A stretch of DNA of 64,000 bases from Manis javanica (lineage: Eukaryota; Chordata; Mammalia; Pholidota; Manidae): contig NC_133158.1 in the NCBI RefSeq assembly GCF_040802235.1, positions 156,500,401 through 156,564,400 of the forward strand. The letters are read 5' to 3'. Shown piece after piece: positions 36,280 through 47,999 of this stretch. The notes under the pieces were generated by a model that saw only the letters and a program-made list of their open reading frames with translations, had not been told where the DNA came from and did no database searches. Each line of letters starts with the position of its first letter. Within the stretch, counting starts at the first letter, position 1. The translations under genes and the position numbers were made by a program.

Positions 36280-39200
36280 TTATCCAACTGCAAATATTAG
36301 ACTGGGGATGGTCAGTCAGTTCAGTGAATGGCTCCCACAGCTTGGCATCTTCAGTATGGTTTGTTGCCAGAGGTCTGTTGCAGCAGGTATAACACAGGGA
36401 TAAACAAAGCCATAATTTATGCATGTTATCAGAAGAACTCCGCTGCTGAAGATTTATAGACCAGGATCTAGCCCCAGAGAGAAAAGAACTAGAGTGCTTC
36501 TGATGTCCTGGTTTCATGGTGCTGTCTAGGGCTGGCTTGTATCCTACGGGAGGTTTGTATCCCAGGCAGAAAATTTGAGCATAGCCAGTATGTGGAAGAA
36601 AACTAGGACAGAATTCCAACCTGTGGGTGGGACAGATTGGGAGGAAGATGACTTTGCCACTTTGAAAGTTTTATTTGTTCCCATCCTTAATATTCCAGAG
36701 CTGGTTAGAGATGGGAAGGGGCAACATAAACTAAAACCAAAGGCTCACTATGAAAACCTAAGTCTGAAATCTTGATTCAATTACAAGTTGCATAATGAAT
36801 TACAGCTGAGAATGCTGATGTGTTTTCTACCTCCAGCAGGAATGTCCCAGAAATGAAGTCTGAAGGGCAGATGCATTATAGAAGAAGAAACAGTGAGGCA
36901 GGAGTAAACTTCAAGAGTTGATGTCTCCTACCAGAAAAGTGGATGGCCCAACATCAAGCAATAGTTATAACCTCATTTTAAAATCTATTGCTATCAATGT
37001 TTTCCCCACATCCTGACAGAGGTTCTATCATAATCAATGCACAAAACAACTACAACTAGGGTGTTCCAACTAGGTCTTTCCAGAGATGTCAGAAAAACTA
37101 GATGGCAAACATTCAAGGAACTGCAAGTTTAAATTATTGAGCAACATTTTTGCTTACAAGATGGTAGGAATTGAGATATATATATAGAGAGAGAGGTATC
37201 TGGAAAAATATTAGCATTTATTTAAACCAGAGGGAGCATTTTTAAACATGTGAAAACTGTAGTAGAGAGAGAGGTTCATTGGGTTTTCCAAGTATACACA
37301 TAGGCAGTCCAAGGTGAAATGAACTTCTACCATTTTTGTTTTAAAGTCCAAACATTTTGATTCTGCCTTTTGACTTCTCTGCTGAAAGATTCATGTATAG
37401 ATAGACACTTTCATGGAATCTTTTTTCTGACTTCTAATCTTTTTCAATTTACCATTCTACTTTAAAATTTTTAAATATATACATAAACAGAAAATATTAT
37501 CATGAATATTTTCATGTCATCCATAAATAGCTTGGCATAGATCTCTAAAGGATCAGTATTTTTTAAAAATCTTAACCACTACCTATGATTTCATATAATT
37601 TAATGAGATAAGGAAACATTACACTTAAATCACAGTGGATGAATTTCTATTTCTCATATTATGGATAAGTTGGGGACTATCTTATGTGGTACAAAGCTGA
37701 AATTCGATGAGTTTAAGTGATAGTTTTTCAAGTACTATGCTTTTTCCATATTGGTACAAGTTCATATGATTTTTTTTTCATAAAGGAATTCCCACTCATC
37801 ACATTTTCCCAAACTCAGAAACTTTTAAGTGAACTATTTTGATTCCATTAAAACTTCTAGACTCTGGGAGTTATGAGATTTCCCACTTGAAGCTTTCGTT
37901 CTTCATTGATTATGATCATAATTGACTGAATTATTTTTCCTCTTGAGAACTACAGAGCTCCTTGATTTTGGTCGCTAACAAAGTCTCTGGCACTAGAAGC
38001 AAAACTGTTAAAAGAATAGAGAACAGCAACCCAAAAGCTCAAACCAGGCAGTGTTCGAAACATACACACACACTCACAAACATAAACACACACACATTTC
38101 CTTGAAAAAGCCACTCAGCATATTAGCAAACATTAACTATATATAGTTAAATAACAAATATTTACATGTTAAATAATATGATATCTAGGATGTGCTTCAA
38201 AATAATCGTGGATAGAAATCGTGGATAGAAATATAGATGAAACTAAATGAGCTATGAGTTGAAAATGTTGAAACTGGGTGACTCAGATTTATTATGTTAT
38301 TCTCTCTACTTTTGTATATATTTGAAATTGTTCAGAATGAAACTTTTTATAAAGAGGATACGAATCACATGAAAATGACAAAACAAAGTCCTCCAATACA
38401 CTTTGCAACACCTCCCTCCTGAATCTACTCACCCAACTAACTAATCAGAATAGTCTGGGTTGCACCACTTTCCAACTGACCGAGTGAATAGGAACAAAAG
38501 AGAAAAGACAAGACTTTGGAAAATATATCATCTGACCAGTTATTTCTACTTCTTTGATTAGTTACAGATAAGACCTACACAGAGTTTTTGAAGAACTCAA
38601 ATGCAATCTTTTTCAAAAAACATGAATTACTCCTTGGTTTCATGGGGTGACTATAAAATGTTGTAAGGTGGACATAAAATTTCCTGGAAAATACTACCAG
38701 GGAATCAAGTCAGCCTCAGAGGTAAAGGAAAAAAGGCTTAATATTTTAGAACAGATTGAAATTCATGAAAAAGTTAATTTGCTGACACTTTTATAGTAAA
38801 TATTTTAAAAACTGAATACAAATGAACCATAATAAAAATAAACAAACAAAAAAGCTTTATTTGCTACTGACAAGGGAATCTGTGTTTAGATCAAACAAAG
38901 AATAGAAGAGAGAAAAATCCTGCACAATTCTGCAAAGTATAAATGTCCCGGTGACCAGTCAGTGTCCTCTTTTCAAATGTTTACCTGGAGTCGTCAGAAC
39001 TTGCTTAGTCTGCTTAGTCTGACCCACTTCAATCATAAAAATGGATTGCCTGGTTGCTGGAAAGCTCTGGAAAGCATTCACAGAACTTAAGCCCATCCAT
39101 GGGAGCCCAGGCTAGCTGGCTACAGATAGGCAGTCGGACAAAACTGCCCCGAACAGACAAAGACCTGGCCAGCATTCAGGCAGCAAGCTCCCAGCACCAT

Positions 39201-40265
39201 TACCACCACCCTGAGAAAGGTCTTTTGAGAATTTCATACTGCCTTAAGTTCCAGAGCAAGGGACAAGAGGAAGGAGATGAGGGCAAGAGAAAAGGAGAAA
39301 AGGAGAGCATAAAGGAGAGAGAAGGAAAGGTTTGTGACATGATATTTTGTTCTGATCTTCTAAATCATCAAGTGACAGCCAATATCTTCTGAAGAGAATC
39401 AGAGTTAAACATCCCCCTAAGTAAAGTTTTGTTTATGACTCTCTTAGGACAAATATCATATTTACCTTATATTTTATTTAACTGCATATGTGTCTCCTGT
39501 TATATTCCTCGAGGGAAGAAAGCATTTGGAATTTATTTTTGAAGTGCCATAGTTTCTATAACAATGACCATATTTATCTTTACTGTGTATTGGGTTAATT
39601 ATTTAATCAAGTAATTGGTCCAGCTAAATGCAGTCAGTTGATAGGTAAGTAATAAGCAACAGCTGCAGAACCTGTATATTGAATAACATACTCAATATAT
39701 TTAGCTCTTCACACTGATTCAGCAATGAGAGTAGGCAGGAAAATTGTGTTTTCTTCTTATTTTTGTTACTTTTACATAGTGGGATTTGTATAGCCTTCAG
39801 TGAATTAATACACATTATAGCAAATACATATATTAAATCTATTTGCCTGTGACCAAAACATTTGAGCAGTTCATACTTCTCAAATGTATGCCCCTAAACA
39901 ACTGAATGTAACAGTGGTCTGTCTCCTAAGCACTCTCTGCCCCACTTTATGAAAATATTCTTTGTAATTCACACAAACAAGACACTAGAAATGTATTTTA
40001 CTTCCTTTTCAAACTAAGAAAGTAAGAAAGATAGATTTCCTGTATCCTCCCATTTCACAGAACACATATTTCTGAAACAGGACTCTCAGAAAAGAAAAAC
40101 CTTAACAATGAGGTTTTACGATAGGAATTGCTAGTCAGTTGAATTTCTAACTAAATCAGTCAAGTAAATTTTTTCCACCAATAAAATTTTGCCTTTAAAA
40201 GTTTTTTTTTTTTAATCCATGAACAAGAGTAAGTGAAATCATTGCTTTGAGAACTATAAGAAAAT
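36280..40265. other. Gene-desert segment
   Basis: No gene is recognised. It includes an L1M-like 3' end near 38200-38345 with a 13-bp x 2 tandem duplication (ATCGTGGATAGAA at 38205-38217 and 38218-38230), a GC-richer purine-tailed stretch at 39030-39400 of unknown origin, and otherwise AT-rich unclassified sequence. Short ORFs (112 and 132 codons the longest) show no domain. Confidence 0.4.
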
Positions 40266-40269
40266 TTGG

Positions 40270-40385
40270 TAAGCATCTTGTCTAGGGCACTGATTTCACA
40301 AGTGGAAAAACTAAGAGCTAAGGGGATCAACTGACTTTATCAGGTCAGCAAGTAAAATCAGGACTGAGGCAGCACCAAAAATCAC
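40270..40385. mobile_element. Partial MIR SINE relic
   Basis: 'gggcactgatttcacaagtggaaaaactaagagctaaggggatcaactgactttatcaggtcagcaagtaaaatcaggactgagg' resembles the MIR 3' half ('...aaactgaggctcagagaggttaag...caaggtcac...agtaagtgg...'). It is diverged. Confidence 0.5.
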
Positions 40386-40389
40386 ATAA

Positions 40390-42425
40390 CCCCCATGGAA
40401 TATTGCCTAAATTGTACAAATCACTTATTTGAAGAAATACACATAATGACCTTGAAAGTTGGCCCTTCAGTTCAGTTATTGCCTTAAATCTGTAAATACT
40501 TTTTGATTCAGGAACTGTAATAATATTAGCTGACTTATTTAATCTAATAAATATCCTGGGTTTCTCTCAGCCACAGTGTTATATACATAGTCTGGAATAT
40601 ATCTTAGGTCCATAAATTTCAGCCTGTTGTACCAAAAATAGAGCCCTCTGGAAAGATTTATAGTATATAAAAGTAGTAGTTTGTAAAACAGAAAAACAGC
40701 ACTGAAGTTGTTGAATGCTGATTAACTCCTCAACTCCAAATATTTTTTATTCCAGCTAACACACATTTCTGGAATTCTAAATAAAAGTCTAAGTACTCTA
40801 AGCCATAAAAATAGGTAATAAGGAGAAAACACTTTGGGACCCTAGACCTTTGTTAGTTTTAATTTATCCTAAATGAGGTTCCTTTTCATTTTTCTTTTTG
40901 CATGCAGGCTCTAATACTTCAAACAATTCCTGGAAATTTTTATTGGTGTTTGTTTATGGAATTTTGTACATTTATTAATGTGACCTTTCGAGCTTTTTAA
41001 AATTCACCTTCATAAAGATTTTAATACTACAAATATATGTATATTTACATAATGAGCTCCATTTTTACTCATATTTCACAAAATAACTATTGTACACTTC
41101 TAAAGAATCAGTGAATATTTGTTTCATGTTTACCATATTATTATTGGCAAAAAAATTACTAATTTTGGAATAAAATGGTCACATCACAGTTCTCAATCAA
41201 AAGCTGCTTACAGGGTTCTCAAGGTTCCAAAGAAAAATTGATGTTTAGCATGTTGTTTTTCTGTCTGTGAAACACTACACAAATTACCTACAGTCTAATG
41301 TATTTTTCAGGATATTTCTACCTATAATAGATACATCTAGAGAGGCTTTTTAATTCTGACCCTGTGGGTACAGACAAATACATTTGAAATTCATATGTAT
41401 GACATAAGATAATTTATTTTTAAGGGCTGCTATCTACTGATTAATTCCACTGAAACATGTGAATTTAATTTTTATATCTCAAGATCTTCCAAATGGCTAA
41501 TTCAGCTAGGGAATTTCAGGGAAAACATTTATGATAAATAAGATAATATTCAAGACATTTGAAAATATGGAATATTGATCCCACTTTTATAAAAAATTAT
41601 CTTAATTTGGGTGGGTTTTTAGTTTAATTCTAATTCCACTTTGTTCTTTTTGCAGAAAATCACTCCACCATCACCTGTGGAATTCCCTCATATATGGAAG
41701 GATTTTTTTTTCCTTTTGCAGGGAAAAGCCCAAAAGAGAATTTGTCTCATAATGACCCTGCTGTGCCCTGTGTTTACTCTGCAGTGACCCTCAGAGAAAG
41801 GATTATAAAAATGTATTAGAACTAGAACCAAGAACTGGTATGATATTGAATAAGTTATTGCTGCTTAAAAGTCTAATATAAGTTAGATATTATACATTTA
41901 GTTGTTTTTTTTTTAAAAAAACTGCTTTTGGTGTTACTAAGGAAAGGTTTCCTTTCAGATACCCAATTGCACTGTTCATTTATCTTGGCCCTATTGGTGT
42001 ACATGGATTTTTCCCCGCTTCTTTTTACTCAAAACAATAATAATATCAGGCCTCGGGAAAAGGACCTGACCAGAGGGAAAAGTGATATGAACACCCCAGA
42101 TTCAGCCTTAGGAAGCAATGCCCACCCCCATAAACACACCCTTGGTTGATGGAGATGATGAAGCTCCTCAAGCTTGAATCTACAGGGAAGTTGCAGCATA
42201 GCAATTCCCACAGCAACAATAATGGGCGCTTCCTCCAAGAATCCCCCAAACCAGGTACAAAGTGAGGAGCCCAAACCTCCAAAAGTATGGACACAGGGGC
42301 AGACCTGGATGCAGGAGGATGCGAAATTAGTAACTATGCTTTAAGAAACCAAATCACTGTTTTTCATTCCATTTCTTCTCTTTTCCCTCTCACCACTCCA
42401 AATAGAGACAAATGATGATGATGAT
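40390..42425. other. AT-rich repeat-poor intergenic sequence
   Basis: No gene is recognised. The part at about 41150-41800 is repeat-free and contains pyrimidine-tract/AG words ('gttctttttgcag', 'ccttttgcag') that resemble splice acceptors, but no open coding exon follows them. It may be noncoding conserved sequence. Confidence 0.4.
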
Positions 42426-42432
42426 TAGATGA

Positions 42433-42433
42433 T

Positions 42434-42510
<77 letters not shown>
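42433..42510. repeat. (GATA)n microsatellite
   Basis: About 19 nearly perfect GATA units immediately before the first CpG-rich block. It marks the visible shift from AT-rich gene desert to the GC-rich ZIC1 neighbourhood. Confidence 0.98.
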
Positions 42511-42539
42511 CTTGAGCTTTTTTTGCAACATTTCGTGCC

Positions 42540-42870
42540 AGATAATTAATGATGCCGAGTCAGGTGTCTTGCGGCCCGGGCTGGGATTAGGGCCCCCGGG
42601 AGCCCCTGACGTCAGCTGCCTCGCTGCCTGCGTCAAGTCCCTAACAGTCCCCTGGCGGCCTAGGTCTGAGCTGTGGGGGCTGCGGGGAGGGAGCCTGGGG
42701 CAAGACTGGATGAAACCCCAAAAGGGGCGAAAGGGGCTTCCGCTACATCTGTCAGAAAGTCCTGTCTAAGAACGGCAACGTTCACGGTTCCTGGGCACTC
42801 GCCGTCACCCCACACTGGCAACCGCACCTCAAGTCCCAAACCTGGGCGTAGGCTTCCGGGGTTCAGCAAG
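42540..42870. promoter_or_regulatory. CpG-rich block downstream of ZIC1 (unassigned)
   Basis: GC-rich sequence with frequent CpG (for example 'gtcttgcggcccgggctgggattagggcccccggg') and a full palindromic CRE, TGACGTCA, at 42607-42614. No coding exon is recognisable. It could be a promoter of a noncoding transcript or a Polycomb-type CpG island, which are frequent around developmental transcription factor genes. The choice between these is inference. Confidence 0.45.
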
Positions 42871-43589
42871 GGTGGGGTTTCAAGAGAAGAGGGCCAAAGA
42901 AACTCAGGGCAAGTCTTCAGGCGGCAAGAGCCTCCTTCCTTCCATCCTTATAAGAATCAACGTTACATCTACTGAATGACATTGATACAACGTTTCTACC
43001 TTAACTTGGCACAACTTGGAAGGTATTGATCCCGGGGGAGTTTCTCGCCGGCTCAAAAGTCGCTGGTGATCGCAACTCAGGGGAGGAGGGCGCTGAGACC
43101 TGCCACTGGGGGAAAATGAACTCGATCTCGCTGCTAAAATGACCACAATCTGTCCTCTCTCCTTCCCCTCCCAACCTTTTCCTTCTTACCCTACTCTCCT
43201 CTTCACCTTAGACCAGCTATTGGAAATCTCCGAGCCTGGGGCGTTTTCAAGATTATGGAAAGGTGTTATTTTTCCAAAGGAAATTAGGACTTCTGTCGTC
43301 CCGAAAGTGTTCAGCCCGTGCGGGGTGCCTTTGTCCTAAGGGTCGGGGACCCGAGTTTAGCTGGCCATCGGTCTGTGAGTTGGCCGGAGTGTACAGAATT
43401 GGTTCTGAAACAAATGCTGTTGCTCTTGTGGGCCCTGTCTGGATTTCTTCAATGTAGGCTCTTGGAGAATGACTTCTTTGCCGTAGAATCATTTTTCACC
43501 ATAGTAGGTGCCTTTCTCGTTTAATTTTCCATCTTTTCATCTACACTCAGAGGACAGAGGACAAGGAGGAAGAGACTCCCTGAGGAAAG

Positions 43590-43870
43590 ATATGAGACCG
43601 AAAATGGCTTCGAATACGTTTTCGCCTGGAATAATTTCGGGTCCCCGGAACCGCCCCAGCAAAATCCCGCGGAGAAAGTCGACCCTCAGATGCAAAAAAC
43701 TGTCACTGTCTCTAAGATCCTTTCCCCAGAACAGCAGCCTAAGGAAGTCGGCGTTGGAGGGCTGCGGGGCGCAGAGCAAGGACACGATTTCGCTTAGTTC
43801 TCCGCCCCCTTCCACCCTAAGAGTGACTGGGAACTCCAACAGGAGAGAGTATCTCCCCCTCTCCGATTGA
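43590..43870. promoter_or_regulatory. Second CpG-rich block (unassigned)
   Basis: CpGs are clustered around 43600-43800 ('tcgggtccccggaaccgccccagc', 'cccgcggagaaagtcgacc', 'ggcgttggagggctgcggggcgc'). Overlapping ORFs of about 115-120 codons on both strands match nothing known and are expected in stop-poor GC-rich DNA. Confidence 0.4.
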
Positions 43871-44308
43871 GAACAGCGCACTCTGTTATTCTGGGAAAAA
43901 GAAAAAAAGCATTTTCTGGCGGGGTGGCGGGGAGCGGGGAGCTTTTTTAAAGTTAGAGTTTTACGTCAACTTAAATAAAATGATACGGTTCCAGAGTCAG
44001 TAAAAAATATTGCGCGAGCCGCCGCACCTTCCAAGTAGCCTCCACCCCCGGGCCGCAGCGAAGTCCCCAGCTCCAGCCCCATTCGTGAAGCCGGGGAGAT
44101 GAGGGCTCAGCCACCACGCGCCAGGCCGTGGTCCTTGTGGCCAGCCTGCCTTCCCTTTTCTGCGCTCCAAAGTATGGAGACAAATCGAACCAAATTAAAT
44201 AGAGATGCATCAACTTAAAAGCGGCTTTAAAATCTGTGACTCTTGCCTCAGTATATGCCCCATTGCCTGGCGGTTATAAATTGTCACACTCGAGTATCAT
44301 CAGAGAGT

Positions 44309-44358
<50 letters not shown>

Positions 44359-45415
44359 AATTATTACCATAACTGTGACATTGCCTTCACACAGTTGTCT
44401 AGTATTAGGTTTAAACACAACAGAATTCATTACAACAAAATGATTAGCCCTATTTATAAGCATTGCCTCAAAGTGGCGACTTAAGAGGATTTCAGGAATT
44501 ACTCAGAGAAGGTTTTTGGTTTTATTTTGTTTGTTTTTTAAGGAGCTAGGAATGTGCATTTTACCCGGTGTCCTTTGCTGCCCATTACAGGCAGCGATCG
44601 GCCCTCCTGACACTTGGTTAAGCCTCAGGACTTAAAAAGATCATTTCCTCGTACACTAATTTGAGCGAAATCTGAATTCAGAGTGTGGGTTTACACGGCC
44701 AGCTCGAATGTCTAATGTATCAAATCCTCGTTAACGAACAGCCCGCTCCATGGCCGTGTCAGCCAAAGGTCAGCCCCGTGCAACAGGGCAACTCGGTTCA
44801 AACGCTCCTCCAGCGCCCTGCCTCCCCCTTCCCCCCCAAAAAAATCCATCTTTCACATTACAATAATAAAGTCAATGAGAAATGCCAAGGTTGTTATTTT
44901 TTCTTTCCTTCTTTCTTCACATTAGTGACATGTAAACGAGGTGTCCTTAAGGCAACTACTGGGAAATTAAGGTGGGTTTTTTTTTCCAGTGCGAAGGGAA
45001 TGGAGTTCGTGGACAAGGACAACGTCGAAATGTCCTCAAGAGACACTTATATTTAAGAAGCTGTGACTCTTAGGACTATCTTCACTTTAAATAGTAATAA
45101 TAATCATAACAAAAATGACAGGAACTTCACAGCATTCAAATGTAAACCATTTGTAAACTTTGTTGGGCTTAGAAACTGCTTAGGGATTAGAAACTGCTTA
45201 GAAGAAGAGACAGTTCGCCTCCCTCACTCTCCCCCCACCCCCCAAAAAAAACCCACACACATAAACACACATACACACACATTAGAGACGATCGGAACGC
45301 TTATTCTTAAAAGGTAGCTTGGATGTCCACAGAGACAAAGAGGATCCAGGAAAGCAAGACTGGGCCATTTTAATTCCTGCCTCACTGGAGAACCCCGCGA
45401 CATTTTTGACTACCT
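43871..45415. other. Intergenic block between CpG islands
   Basis: It includes a G-rich tract near 43918-43942 ('ggcggggtggcggggagcgggg', quadruplex-capable on the plus strand), a CpG-containing stretch at 44000-44110, and a perfect (CA)21 repeat at 44312-44353. Positions 44390-44760 are repeat-free and could be regulatory. No gene is supported. Confidence 0.45.
44312..44353. repeat. (CA)n microsatellite
   Basis: About 21 perfect CA units. Confidence 0.98.
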
Positions 45416-45419
45416 TGGG

Positions 45420-46060
45420 GTCCTCGGCGGCGTTCACAGACACTAGCCTCAGAGGCGGGATTGGCGCCGGGGCTCCGCATCAGCCGGAGTTCTCAGCGCG
45501 CGCCTAGGGGCAAGCACGCGCACGGAGTCGCTGGACAAGTCCGCTGGGAAGGTGGCGGGGCGGGGTGGAGGAAGGACGCGACTTACCAGGTCTGGGGTCT
45601 AGATTTCTGGCAAAGTTGGCAGCAGACAGAGGCCGGGAACATAGAGTCAGTCCTACTGGAGACAGGCAATTTGGGCAGGGACTAAGGCGCGAATGGGGGG
45701 AAGGGAAGCGTCTGTCTGGTTTGGGGTCCCTCTTCCCTTGGCTCCGGCCTGCGCCATCACTCCCACCACCCCCCCAACGCCGTCGCCTCCACAGACTAAA
45801 CTCGGCCAGGCGGGGGGAGGCCCCACAGTCCGCCTTGTCGCCATCAGGCCAGAGCCTCCGGGCCTCTGGGGCTCTGGCGCGGACACCGGGGGGCACAGGG
45901 AAGTGGGGGTGGGGAAGGGGTGTCCCGGACCACTCTGGCCGCGGATAGGGCAACCGTATAGCTGGAGCGGATGCTGGCGGCCAGGCTGAGCAGCGGGGCA
46001 AGTCAGCCCTGCAGGGCCGCTGGCTTGCAGACCCCGGCCCGCTCCCGCCTCCGCCCCTCC
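45420..46060. promoter_or_regulatory. CpG island, 6.9 kb downstream of the ZIC1 3' end
   Basis: A dense CpG cluster runs from 'cctcggcggcgttcac' through 'cagcgcgcgcctagg' and 'agcacgcgcacggagtcgctgg' to 'gctggagcggatgctggcgg'. A strong minus-strand splice donor reads CTG|GTAAGT, with the exon end at 45587 and GT at 45586-45585. That would suit a CpG-island first exon of a transcript running away from ZIC1. Long ORFs on both strands (up to 253 codons, non-ATG start) have no recognised domain and I do not annotate them as proteins. Confidence 0.5.
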
Positions 46061-47480
46061 CTTCCCCCAAGTCCCTTGCCAAATGAAAAGGGTTCTTTGG
46101 GCCTTGGCCTTTAGGGGAAGAAGGCTGGAACCCACGCTGGGTTTGAGCTTTCTGCTCAGAACAAGCCCTACACGAGTCTTCATCGTTAGCACAAGCAGTG
46201 GAGTTTATATCTCCACCCCACCCCCCTACCAACATATTTAAACACAAAAGAACCCAAATCGTCAAGGGGTTTCCTGTAGCGTGGGCCTTGTGGCTCGGGT
46301 TCGGTGGATCGAGGGGATTTGGAGCCCCTGACTAAACACGGGGCGCTTTGGCCTCCCAGGACCTCAGGCAAGAGAGCCCTGGTACTCAGGCCCCTTTCCG
46401 CAGGAGTTGACGGCCTTCTGCCAGGCCTCCGGGGGTCCAGTCCCTGCGGCTCTTCTCAGGCCATCCTCGTTTTATTGCGCCCCAAAATTCAGAGGGTGGG
46501 AGGCAGATAAGGCCTTGTCCTGGCACGAATTGTTTCCAAACCCTCTTTGCTGCACCCCCAGGTTCACAGCTGAAGACTTGGTCAGTGGTGGCTGTCAGGT
46601 GCATTGATCCCACGGGCCCCAGATCTCAGAACTGGCAGTGGAGAAGCTGGCCCTAGGTTAGACTGCAGTGAAAAACAGCCCGTGACACAAGGTCTCTTCT
46701 GTTAGCAATGGGGGAAGTGAGAGGGGTGTATGCCATGGAATGGGCCCACACGTTCAGTTGAAAATAGAGTCCAGAGGAGACTGGAACCTGTAGGCAGCCA
46801 TTTTCTGATGTCACGGGACCTAGGATTTTGAAAAAACACCCAAAGGCAAAGCTTTATAGACATGGGGTCTGAGGATGGAGCCACCCAGAGACCTTCCAGC
46901 ACTCTTCTTTGTTTGTAATTGTTGGTCACTCCACCAGAAAGGTTATTGCACTCACTCTGGAAATGTCAGTACGGGGGCCACAACATGTGCAACGTGCAGA
47001 AAACTCTAAGAATGTTACAAGCAAAAGCAAGCCAATAGCCCAGCGCCTGAACTCCTGGTTTCTTTCACCAAACCCTACACTTCCCAGGTCGCTTAGCCAG
47101 GACACTTTCTCCACCTGCCTGTTCCTACCAGGACTATACCAGTTCGTAGACGTGCCACCTGACAAGTATTATTTGCTAAGAGTCAAGTGAAAACCCTAGA
47201 GCAGCTCTTCAAGCAAGCGGCTGTTAGTCCCACCCCCCTCACCCCTTATGGTACCATAGAGGCTGCAGCACAGCCAGAGAGAGGAAGAGAAACAAGGGGA
47301 GAGAAAGAATAAGGGGAGAGAGGGAGCATGCAGGAGGGAGGGAGAGAAAAAGGCAGGCCAAGCAGACACTCAGGCCTGGATCTGGGCAATGAAAGAGGGT
47401 GGGCTCTAGAAAAACCGCTAGTCTCTGGTTCCTCCACACTCCCCACCAGGCTTGGGCTCTGTCGAGGGACCAGGTGAGTG
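46061..47480. other. Intergenic, moderately GC-rich, nothing recognised
   Basis: No gene or repeat was recognised. Near its right end a plus-strand donor consensus CAG|GTGAGT lies at 47473/47474, downstream of a purine-rich tract (47270-47350). Without a matching acceptor or conservation evidence an exon cannot be called. Confidence 0.4.
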
Positions 47481-47499
47481 GAAATGACGTCTTCTCCAA

Positions 47500-47990
47500 A
47501 GGGCTCATTTAAATAGGCGGGTGCCAGCTCGAGGTTTGGGAGGGGAAAAGGGAATGAGGGAGATTCATTAGTGCACAAAGTTCGTGGTCCACTGGGGCTC
47601 GCACACCTTGCAACATGCAGCCTTTGCAGGCATGGGAGTCTTTTTGCCCGGCCTGCTAGGTTCGTAGTTCTGATGGCGGCAGCCGCAAGCTGCTCAAGTC
47701 TTCGCGGTCCGTCTGGCTTTGTGAACTCACTTAAACCAGCGCGGTTTGAAAACAAACACGTGCAGCTTCCTCGCTGCACTGTTTTGGCAGACAGGCCAGC
47801 CGCTTTCACAGGCCAGAGCCTCTAAGCGGATCTCTAGGCGGCCCGCGTGGGCAGAGGCGCCTCATGCATATTCATCAGCACGTGAAACCGAGGGCCGCGG
47901 GCCGCGCATGCGCACTGCTCACCAAGCCACAGCCTCAGCCTGCGGCGGCGAATGGGAAAGCGCCCCGCAAGGCTACAGCGCAAGGGGCCC
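47500..47990. promoter_or_regulatory. CpG island with consensus NRF1 and E-box sites
   Basis: CpG-rich sequence containing a full NRF1 consensus, CGCGCATGCGCA, at 47903-47914, a palindromic CACGTG E-box at 47879-47884, and a POU/octamer-like ATGCATATTCAT at 47864-47875, all within about 50 bp. NRF1 sites are typical of CpG-island promoters. No TATA box or recognised first exon was found, so the transcript, if any, is unknown. Confidence 0.5.
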
Positions 47991-47999
47991 TTGAAAAGC

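Noticed and set aside
45504-46265. 253-codon minus-strand ORF in a CpG island
   Set aside because: It begins at a TTG codon, has Pro/Arg/Gly-rich composition typical of GC-rich noncoding DNA, overlaps several other long frames, and matches no known family.
47246-47809. 187-codon minus-strand ORF
   Set aside because: It begins at a GTG codon, has no recognisable domain, and covers a CpG island plus a simple purine tract.
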